From positions 1 through 19,600 of the forward strand of contig DYFG01000017.1 of NCBI GenBank assembly GCA_020725315.1: DNA of 19,600 bases, in the 5' to 3' direction. Below the pieces are notes generated by a model. The model searched no databases, had not been told where the DNA came from, and worked only from the letters and a program-made list of their open reading frames with translations. The position numbers were made by a program, and so were the translations under genes. Shown piece after piece: positions 14,566 through 19,600 of this stretch (the stretch's first letter is position 1; each line of letters begins with the position of its first letter). This DNA comes from Nitrosotalea sp. Its GTDB lineage: Archaea > Halobacteriota > Syntropharchaeia > Alkanophagales > Methanospirareceae.

Positions 14566-15050
14566 ACGAGTGCATAGGCTTACTGCGCGAGGTTGGCTGT
14601 GACGAAGCTGTGATCAAGCATTGTATTGCGGTTGCCGAACTCGCCTTGGAGATTGCTCATCGCCATCATGACAGTGTAGATGAAAAATTGGTGTTTAGGG
14701 GGGCACTGCTCCATGACATAGGCAGAGCGCGTTCACACGGTGTTGACCATGGGTTTGTGGGTGGCGAATTGGCGAGGGAGTTAAGGCTGGATGAGAACGT
14801 GGTGCGCATAATTCAACGGCATGTCGGTGCGGGAATAACCGCTGCGGAGGCGAAGGAAGTGGGATTACCGTGCATAGATCTCATGCCCGAGACGATGGAG
14901 GAGAAGATAGTAGCGCACGCGGATAATCTGATTGATGGGTCGAGAAGAACGAGCATAGAAGATGCGATAGTGAATTTAAAGGCTAAATTAGATGAATCTC
15001 ACCCCTCTGTCGAGCAAATGAGAGCGCTCCATAAGGAAGTAATAGGGTGA
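14535..15050 (+). CDS. HD-domain protein (TIGR00295-like), predicted metal-dependent phosphohydrolase
   Basis: A 171-residue HD-superfamily protein of the type common in archaea and annotated TIGR00295. The metal-binding residues are visible: His29 in IKHCIAVAEL, His60-Asp61 in ALLHDIGRARSHG, His96 in IQRHVGAG and Asp130 in VAHADNLID. Such enzymes hydrolyse phosphate esters of nucleotides or related compounds; the substrate is unknown. The frame starts with GTG 14535, inside the end of the TFE gene (31 nt overlap), and no later good start precedes the conserved region, so translational coupling to TFE is likely. It ends 29 bp from the converging uL24 gene. Confidence 0.85.
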   Translation: MEEEVKRRILNECIGLLREVGCDEAVIKHCIAVAELALEIAHRHHDSVDEKLVFRGALLHDIGRARSHGVDHGFVGGELARELRLDENVVRIIQRHVGAGITAAEAKEVGLPCIDLMPETMEEKIVAHADNLIDGSRRTSIEDAIVNLKAKLDESHPSVEQMRALHKEVIG

Positions 15051-15071
15051 ATCGAAGAGAGTCCAAAGTGC

Positions 15072-15080
15072 AAAATTTTT
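15072..15080. terminator. Weak A/T-run terminator between converging genes
   Basis: AAAATTTTT lies in the 29 bp between the stops of the HD-domain gene (plus) and the uL24 gene (minus). It gives a T-run on the plus strand and a shorter one on the minus strand. Archaeal polymerase stops at T-runs without a hairpin, so it may serve both genes. The evidence is positional only. Confidence 0.25.
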
Positions 15081-15445
15081 CATCTCCTCAATGCGCTTTC
15101 CCGTAGCTTATCCTTTAATTCTAACTTTGTTATCATGACATTCGAGGGATGTATGGATCGCGGCACCTCGGATAAATCAGACCGTGCAATCACCACGCCT
15201 TCCACCGTTATCTTTTCATTCTTCAGATCTACTGACCTTACTTTCCCTTCTTTGCCTTTATCATCGCCCCTCATCACCTTTACCGTATCACCTTTTCTCA
15301 GCGGGAAACTTCTCTTCCCAAATTTATCGCGGAGTTCTTCGGAAAGAGGTGCGCTCATGAACTGGTGTCGTATGTGTAACGGTGCATTATATCTCGCTTT
15401 CCTCTGTTTTCTCGGTTGCTTAGACTTCTTATCTTTCTTCTTCAT
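15080..15445 (-). CDS. rpl24: Large-subunit ribosomal protein uL24, archaeal type
   Basis: This is a 121-residue protein of the large ribosomal subunit that binds 23S rRNA early in assembly. The archaeal signature is plain: a basic N-terminus, SKQPRKQRKARYNAPLHIRH (8-27), MSAPLSEELRDKFGKRS, then a KOW motif (LRKGDTVKVMRGDDKGKEGK at 49-68) and the IHPSNVMITKLELKD end. In most archaea rpl24 lies inside the S10/spc ribosomal cluster next to uL14 and eS4; here it is alone, at the end of a minus-strand unit behind a proteasome-like protease and a 58-residue gene. Its start at 15445 lies inside the 58-residue gene (17 nt overlap), with only a weak GAGGG just before the ATG. Confidence 0.95.
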   Translation of the reverse strand: MKKKDKKSKQPRKQRKARYNAPLHIRHQFMSAPLSEELRDKFGKRSFPLRKGDTVKVMRGDDKGKEGKVRSVDLKNEKITVEGVVIARSDLSEVPRSIHPSNVMITKLELKDKLRESALRR

Positions 15446-15605
15446 GCCCTCTTTGTTTAGTGTCTCTTCTTAATTTTTTGATGGTTTCATCATCCACATA
15501 GATAGGTTTAAAATCTCGAACTTTCTTAGTCATTTCTTCACGCTTTTTTAACTCTTCAAATATTCTCCTAATAACTTCTCGGTTAATCGGATACTCTCCT
15601 CTCAT
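15429..15605 (-). CDS. 58-residue hypothetical protein, coupled to the protease gene
   Basis: A short but convincing gene: ATG at 15605-15603 overlaps the stop of the proteasome-like gene (ATGA), and its TAA lies 17 nt inside the uL24 gene. The product starts MRGEYPINREVIRRIFEELK and continues with a charged helix and VRDFKPIYVDDETIKKLRRD. It is highly charged, with no Cys, no hydrophobic segment and no recognised family. GAGGAGATAAA just upstream of the ATG provides a ribosome binding site inside the end of the protease gene. Base composition is AT-rich like the protease gene. It may be an adaptor or regulator of the protease, by inference from coupling alone. Confidence 0.6.
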   Translation of the reverse strand: MRGEYPINREVIRRIFEELKKREEMTKKVRDFKPIYVDDETIKKLRRDTKQRGHEEER

Positions 15606-16354
15606 TTTATCTCCTCACCAAGTAATATTTTACGTAGAAAATCCTTATATTGCACAACATTTTCTTCTAAATCTCTATCTATTTCTTCTACTCGATAGTG
15701 CTCAAGGATTTCAACAGTGCTTTTTTCTCTATTAATAACGGCAACATTTATATCTCCTCCAACTGAAGGGTCTATACTTTTTACCTCTTTAACAGTGTAA
15801 ATAGCTATCTTGGAAGCTTGCTCTAGAGAAAGATTGTAGCTATATAAATCCTTTAAAGTAAGTTCAGCATAGGCAGCTCCACTTCCTAAAGTACTATAGT
15901 CTCCAATAGGTTCGATAAGTCCAATAGGGTGGACGTTCCATAAAAAATCTTCATTTTTTTCTGATTTTATTACGCCACCAATCATCATAAAAGGATTAAA
16001 AGAAGGAGCGGAGTTCTGATCCACTTCAAATCCTAGAAAGCGGGATTTTTGAATGTTGTATATTCCATGAAGAGAAAGAATGCATTGCTCAAGAGCTTCT
16101 AATATACCTTCTTTAGTTAATCTTCCTCTTTCCCGGAAAAATTCTTCAAAAGAGGTATTGGTATAGGTTATAGCCTTCTCTATATCTGCTACTTTTCCGG
16201 CTCCTGCTATCGCAAAGATTCCGTTACCTACTTCAAGAGGATATATCTTATTTGTATTTAGTCTTTTTACAGCCACACCTCTTTCAAATTCAACTTGGCT
16301 ATCACCTGCTATAATAACTCCCTCCATACATAATAATCCTACAACTACTGTCAT
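15602..16354 (-). CDS. Divergent proteasome-beta-like Ntn hydrolase (threonine protease)
   Basis: This 250-residue member of the 20S proteasome/HslV fold is distinct from PsmB. The sequence begins Met-Thr-Val-Val-Val-Gly, so removal of Met alone would expose a catalytic Thr1 without a propeptide. Counting from Thr1, Asp17 is in place (IIAGDSQ). NKIYPL matches the Lys33-containing loop (GKKLF in PsmB) with a two-residue shift. GSGAAYAEL (157-165 from Met) matches the GSGS loop, and DPSVGGDINVAVI (195-207) carries the Asp and Ser of the active-site cluster. It is longer than PsmB because of an insertion near residues 105-135. The gene is AT-rich compared with both flanks, a hint of transfer. 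GAGGAGG stands 11 bases upstream of the ATG. The substrate is unknown. Confidence 0.8.
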   Translation of the reverse strand: MTVVVGLLCMEGVIIAGDSQVEFERGVAVKRLNTNKIYPLEVGNGIFAIAGAGKVADIEKAITYTNTSFEEFFRERGRLTKEGILEALEQCILSLHGIYNIQKSRFLGFEVDQNSAPSFNPFMMIGGVIKSEKNEDFLWNVHPIGLIEPIGDYSTLGSGAAYAELTLKDLYSYNLSLEQASKIAIYTVKEVKSIDPSVGGDINVAVINREKSTVEILEHYRVEEIDRDLEENVVQYKDFLRKILLGEEIK

Positions 16355-16371
16355 CTTTACCTACCCCTCCT

Positions 16372-16385
16372 CTTTATCCTATTAA
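16372..16385 (+). promoter_or_regulatory. TATA-like element before the reductase gene
   Basis: TTTATCCTATTAAC lies about 27-40 bases before ATG 16413. No Shine-Dalgarno sequence precedes that ATG, so the transcript may be leaderless. The same 58 bp gap must also hold the promoter of the divergent protease gene. Weak evidence. Confidence 0.3.
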
Positions 16386-16412
16386 CTTCTTCTACAACAT
16401 AAAAAGATTACG

Positions 16413-17654
16413 ATGCTCGACTATGACGTCGTCGTGGTGGGTGGCGGTCCCGCAGGCTGCATGGCTGCGAGATATGCGGCAAAGGGAGGAGCTTCGACGC
16501 TGATCGTCGAGGAGGATGCGGAGATAGGCGAGCCAGTCCAATGCGCGGGGCTTATAAGCAAACGAGCACTTGAGGAGAGTGAAATAAGGACCAGTAGATC
16601 CTTCATAAACTGCGAGATAAAGGGCGCTGTTCTTCATTCGCCTTCCTACGAGTTAATGCTCGAATCTCCAGATCAGGGAGCTTTTGCCATGAGGAGGGCT
16701 GCATTTGATAAGGAGCTGGCGAACGAGGCAGAGAAGGAAGGTGCAGAGATATTTCTGGAGGGCAAGGTCAAACGTGTACAGAAAAGAGATGAGGATAAGA
16801 GGCTAACGATTACTACTGCCACGGCGAATGGAGAGGAGAAGATAAGAGGAACGGTTGTTATTGGCGCTGATGGTGTGAAGAGCATTGTGGCTAAAATGGC
16901 AGGATTAACGGTCACAAAGAGCACCCTGAACTGCGCGCAAATAGAAGGCGAATATGAGACCGAGGAGGCTTTTGCCGAGATTTTCCTGGGTAAACGGATT
17001 GCTCCGGGATTCTTCGCCTGGGCTATTCCTCTTGGCGCTGAAAACCATGCTAGAATTGGTCTCTGCATAGACAAAAGGTGTTCATCACAGCCCAACCCGT
17101 TGCTCTTTTTAAAAAGAAATTTAGTGGAGCATCCGATTATAGCGAAGAGGTACAAAGGCACCAGTTCAAGATTTACTGCGGGGAGAATCCCTATCCCGGT
17201 AGGTACAGGCTGGCGAGGGCATAATACGGTAAAAGCAGATAAAGAGGGAGGGATAATCTTGGTCGGGGATGCAGCAGCTCAAGTCAAACCAATCACCGGT
17301 GGTGGTGTGTATTACGGCATGAAATGTGGTAAGATAGCAGGCGAGATAGCGGCAAAAGCGTGTTTGACGGGAGAAATGGAGCTGCTTGGTGAATATGAAA
17401 GACGGTGGTGGAAGGAGATAGGGAAGGAGATAGCGTTTGGGCTGAAGGTTCATAAGTTACGGTGTGTAATGAGCGACAAGGACTTCGATACGCTTCTCCA
17501 TACGCTGTCACGGGGGGACCTATTGCGACAGATAAGAAGGATGGGAGATATGGACTATCCCGCTGGTGCACTTCGTGAGCTTGTAAAGAATCCCCGCCTC
17601 ATCAGATTGATGGCGAGAGATATCCTAAAGTATTTATATACGAAGCAAAGATAA
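16413..17654 (+). CDS. Digeranylgeranylglycerophospholipid reductase (geranylgeranyl reductase family)
   Basis: This FAD-dependent enzyme saturates the double bonds of geranylgeranyl chains in archaeal membrane lipids. The 413 residues match the family. The N-terminal dinucleotide-binding motif is VVVVGGGPAGCMAARYA (6-22). ISKRALEES follows the conserved CAGLIS motif (44-49), where the Cys is usual in this group. The second FAD motif, LVGDAAAQVKPITGGGVYYG, begins near residue 283. The substrate-binding motif PxxYxWxFP appears as PGFFAWAIPL, a slightly altered form. It is the first gene of a rightward group with uS15, a small membrane protein, eS17 and dapA. A member acting on a prenyl quinone or another substrate is possible, but the lipid role is most likely. 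Confidence 0.87.
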   Translation: MLDYDVVVVGGGPAGCMAARYAAKGGASTLIVEEDAEIGEPVQCAGLISKRALEESEIRTSRSFINCEIKGAVLHSPSYELMLESPDQGAFAMRRAAFDKELANEAEKEGAEIFLEGKVKRVQKRDEDKRLTITTATANGEEKIRGTVVIGADGVKSIVAKMAGLTVTKSTLNCAQIEGEYETEEAFAEIFLGKRIAPGFFAWAIPLGAENHARIGLCIDKRCSSQPNPLLFLKRNLVEHPIIAKRYKGTSSRFTAGRIPIPVGTGWRGHNTVKADKEGGIILVGDAAAQVKPITGGGVYYGMKCGKIAGEIAAKACLTGEMELLGEYERRWWKEIGKEIAFGLKVHKLRCVMSDKDFDTLLHTLSRGDLLRQIRRMGDMDYPAGALRELVKNPRLIRLMARDILKYLYTKQR

Positions 17655-17696
17655 GGTATTCAGGCAGAGGCAAAGAGAAGGCTTTGGAGTAGGAAA

Positions 17697-18167
17697 ATGG
17701 CACGGATGCATGCGAGAAAGAGAGGGAAATCAAGCTCTAAGAGACCATTTAGCTTAAGGCTCAGGAGAACGGTACCTGAATGGGTGGAGATGACAGCAGA
17801 AGAGGTGGAGGAGAAAGTGGACGCCCTTTCTAATCAGGGGCTTTCGACGAGTAGAATGGGGATAACCATGAGGGACAGCTACGGTGTGCCAAGCGTTGCT
17901 CTGGTCACCGGGAAGAAGATAACAAAGATATTAAAGGAGAAGAACAAAGTGGGTGCGATACCTGAAGACCTCCAGAATTTAATGCGCAAAGCGCTGAGAA
18001 TAAGAAAGCATATAGAAGAGAATAAGAAGGATGTCCATAATAAAAGAGTGCTCCAATTAACCGAATCAAAGATAAGAAGGCTCGTGAAGTATTATAGAAG
18101 GAATAAGGTCTTACCCGAGGATTGGAAATACAAGCCTGAAATTGCCGAAGTCATCTTAAGGAGGTAG
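17697..18167 (+). CDS. rps15: Small-subunit ribosomal protein uS15
   Basis: A 156-residue archaeal/eukaryotic-type uS15 (the eukaryotic S13 form), longer than bacterial S15 because of the N-terminal extension MARMHARKRGKSSSKRP. The core four-helix region carries the rRNA-binding segment LRIRKHIEENKKDVHNKRVL and SKIRRLVKYYRR (residues about 95-135). It binds helices 20-22 of 16S rRNA. GGAGT at 17686-17690 stands 6-7 bases before ATG 17697. It lies 42 bp after the reductase gene and 25 bp before the small membrane protein gene, probably in one transcript. Confidence 0.96.
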   Translation: MARMHARKRGKSSSKRPFSLRLRRTVPEWVEMTAEEVEEKVDALSNQGLSTSRMGITMRDSYGVPSVALVTGKKITKILKEKNKVGAIPEDLQNLMRKALRIRKHIEENKKDVHNKRVLQLTESKIRRLVKYYRRNKVLPEDWKYKPEIAEVILRR

Positions 18168-18192
18168 GCATAAGGGGAGGAGATGGTAAAAA

Positions 18193-18432
18193 ATGAAAGG
18201 AATTAAAGAATTATTGGGTGGACTTGTATTAGCGTTGGTGGGGATCGGTTTACTAGTTATTCCACAGACATCTTTCTTCAGGGAGGCGGTGTTGACGGTA
18301 ATATTAGGGGTTATCCCCATTATGGTCTTGCTGGTCGGTGCGGTGTTCTTGATGATTGGTGTGAGTACCATGAGAGAGAAGGGTGCAGAGGTGGAAGAGA
18401 GCGGGACGGAGAGTGAAACCGAAGAGGAGTGA
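18193..18432 (+). CDS. Small two-helix membrane protein, hypothetical
   Basis: A 79-residue protein of unknown function. Two transmembrane helices are clear, at about residues 7-24 (LLGGLVLALVGIGLLVIP) and 31-57 (AVLTVILGVIPIMVLLVGAVFLMIG), followed by a strongly acidic tail (EVEESGTESETEEE). The start at ATG 18193 is fixed by an in-frame stop 6 bases upstream; GGAGG stands 12 bases before it, slightly far. It sits between uS15 and eS17 with 25 and 10 bp gaps. That is an unusual place for a membrane protein, though the base composition does not look foreign. Confidence 0.75.
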   Translation: MKGIKELLGGLVLALVGIGLLVIPQTSFFREAVLTVILGVIPIMVLLVGAVFLMIGVSTMREKGAEVEESGTESETEEE

Positions 18433-18442
18433 GTGATTACTA

Positions 18443-18634
18443 GTGGGCGCGATTAAACCAACGTATATAAAGAGCTTGGCAAAGCAGTTGCTGAAGGAAG
18501 TCACCGAGTTCACTGATGACTTTGATGTGAATAAGAAGATGGTAGAGCGATATACGAATATAGAGAGTAAGGCTGTAAGAAATAGAGTAGCGGGCTATAT
18601 AGCACATAAAAAGAGAAGGGAAGGTAAGAAATGA
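18443..18634 (+). CDS. rps17e: Small-subunit ribosomal protein eS17
   Basis: A 63-residue archaeal eS17, the short form found in archaea. The family pattern is visible throughout: MGAIKPTYIKSLAKQLL, then FTDDFDVNKKMVERYTNIES and VRNRVAGYIAHKKRR. It is part of the small ribosomal subunit. The start codon is GTG 18443; the upstream GGAGTGAG belongs to the end of the membrane-protein gene and may act as the ribosome binding site. It is followed after 1 base by dapA, an arrangement common in archaea. Confidence 0.95.
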   Translation: MGAIKPTYIKSLAKQLLKEVTEFTDDFDVNKKMVERYTNIESKAVRNRVAGYIAHKKRREGKK

Positions 18635-18635
18635 G

Positions 18636-19532
18636 ATGTTAAAGATAGAAGGTGTTTATCCAGCGCTTATAACGCCGTTCACGAAGGACGACGGAGTAGA
18701 TAAGGACGGCTTGAGGCGGCTTGTGGAGTATGTGATCGAGGGCGGTGTAGCGGGGATAGTCCCCTGTGGCACGACGGGCGAATCCGCAACACTTTCTCAT
18801 GAGGAGCATAAGGAGGTGATACGTGCGGTTGTGGAGTATTCCACCGTACCGGTGATAGCGGGGACGGGTTCGAATAACACAAAGGAGGCGATAGAGCTCA
18901 CGAGATATGCGGAAGATGTGGGCGCTGACGCATGCCTCTTGATTACGCCCTATTACAACAAACCAAATGTGAAAGGTTTGAAGGAGCATTTCGCGCGGAT
19001 TGGCGATGCGGTCGAGATACCCTTGATCTTATATAACATACCGTCGAGAACGGGTCAAAATGTGAGTGCTGAAACCCAGGTAGAGCTTGCGGCGGAAGTG
19101 AAGAATCTCAAAGGGGTGAAGGAGGCTTCGGGCGATTTGAAACAGGTAGGAGCGATTATTCGATTAGCCGCGGAGCAGGATCTGGACTTCACAGTCCTCG
19201 CAGGTGATGATTTCCTCACGCTGCCGATCATGAGCCTGGGTGGTAAAGGGGTGATCTCGGTAGCGGCAAATATCGCACCGAAGGAGATGTGCGCGATGGT
19301 GGATGCGATGTTTAAAGGAGTGATGGAGAAGGCGAGGGAGCTCAATATCAAGCTGTTTCCACTCTTTGATGCGATGTTCCTGGAGACGAATCCCATACCG
19401 GTGAAGAAAGCAGCGGAGCTGATGGGGCTGCCATCAGGGCATGTCAGGCTGCCACTCGGTGCATTGAGTGAAGCGAACGTGGAGAAGTTGAGGAAGGTGC
19501 TGGAAGGGTTGGGGATGCTAGGCAAGAGATAA
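18636..19532 (+). CDS. dapA: 4-hydroxy-tetrahydrodipicolinate synthase
   Basis: This lysine/diaminopimelate biosynthesis enzyme condenses pyruvate with aspartate semialdehyde in the cytoplasm. The 298 residues form the usual TIM barrel. The active-site pair Thr46-Thr47 lies in PCGTTGES, Tyr133 in ILYNIPSRTG and the Schiff-base lysine Lys162 in GVKEASGD; Arg138 in PSRTG fits the carboxylate-binding role. The start at ATG 18636 is 1 base after eS17. The first 40 residues (GVYPALITPFTKDD) match DapA better than related aldolases of the family (NAL, KDG aldolase), and conservation of Arg138 supports this. The T-run just after the stop suggests the end of the transcript. Confidence 0.93.
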   Translation: MLKIEGVYPALITPFTKDDGVDKDGLRRLVEYVIEGGVAGIVPCGTTGESATLSHEEHKEVIRAVVEYSTVPVIAGTGSNNTKEAIELTRYAEDVGADACLLITPYYNKPNVKGLKEHFARIGDAVEIPLILYNIPSRTGQNVSAETQVELAAEVKNLKGVKEASGDLKQVGAIIRLAAEQDLDFTVLAGDDFLTLPIMSLGGKGVISVAANIAPKEMCAMVDAMFKGVMEKARELNIKLFPLFDAMFLETNPIPVKKAAELMGLPSGHVRLPLGALSEANVEKLRKVLEGLGMLGKR

Positions 19533-19545
19533 TTTTTTGGGTATT
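19533..19545 (+). terminator. T-run terminator after dapA
   Basis: Six T residues (19533-19538) follow the dapA stop at once, then GGGTATTTT. T-runs without a hairpin terminate archaeal transcription. The remaining bases to the window end hold no recognisable gene. Confidence 0.35.
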
Positions 19546-19600
19546 TTAGAAGAAAGAAGCTCCGTTCAGAAGGAAGAAATTCATCTACCTTAATCTAGAA

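Noticed and set aside
15602..16354. Calling the proteasome-like gene psmB
   Set aside because: No propeptide, an extra insertion, greater length and foreign composition make it a divergent relative rather than the canonical beta subunit.
16673..17161. Minus-strand open frame of 162 codons opposite the reductase gene
   Set aside because: Antisense shadow of a strong gene; no promoter or ribosome binding site.
1..19600. CRISPR array, insertion sequence or attachment site
   Set aside because: No spaced direct repeats, transposase or integrase gene, or terminal inverted repeats were seen. The tRNA 3' end is not repeated downstream as far as I can see by eye.

Overview
The window is archaeal chromosome, most likely from a methanogen or methane-oxidising relative in the Euryarchaeota/Halobacteriota. 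The evidence is an archaeal proteasome alpha subunit, SBDS, exosome subunits Rrp4/Rrp41/Rrp42, TFE, HerA, archaeal-type AspRS, archaeal uL24, uS15 and eS17, and a geranylgeranyl reductase of the archaeal lipid pathway. Genes are preceded by TATA-like boxes, and some have GGAGG-type ribosome binding sites. I cannot fix the genus from sequence alone; an ANME-1/Syntrophoarchaeum-like lineage is only a guess.

Positions 1-3560 are visibly AT-rich and hold four same-strand genes that I do not recognise as any core family. The first is cut by the window edge. The last two encode membrane-anchored proteins and overlap by 4 bp; the fourth looks like a phospholipase-D-fold domain without catalytic HKD motifs. 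A frameshifted small-gene remnant follows. This is the accessory part of the window.

Positions 3563-6698 carry herA, a stretch of decayed small ORFs, and aspS. Positions 6409-10047 form a minus-strand group read right to left: a LysE-family exporter, adenine deaminase, an ArsR-like winged-helix regulator, and two small hypothetical genes with staggered 28-29 nt or shorter overlaps. The last of these runs without a stop into the antisense of aspS.

Positions 10133-13887 are the classic archaeal proteasome-exosome superoperon (psmA, SBDS, rrp4, rrp41, rrp42), headed here by a tRNA-Ala(CGC) 32 bp upstream of psmA. It links RNA degradation, ribosome maturation and protein degradation. TFE and an HD-domain phosphohydrolase follow, overlapping each other by 31 nt.

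Positions 15080-16354 are a minus-strand three-gene unit: a divergent proteasome-beta-like Ntn hydrolase, a 58-residue protein overlapping it by 4 bp, and ribosomal protein uL24 away from its usual ribosomal operon. The first two genes are AT-rich compared with both flanks. Positions 16413-19532 read rightward: geranylgeranyl reductase, uS15, a two-helix membrane protein, eS17 and dapA, tightly spaced and probably co-transcribed.

The most interesting items are the AT-rich membrane/PLD-like cassette, the proteasome-like protease with its coupled microprotein, and several unusual details of core genes: a CxC zinc knuckle in TFE, a His at the discrimination position of AspRS, and a tRNA leading the exosome operon.
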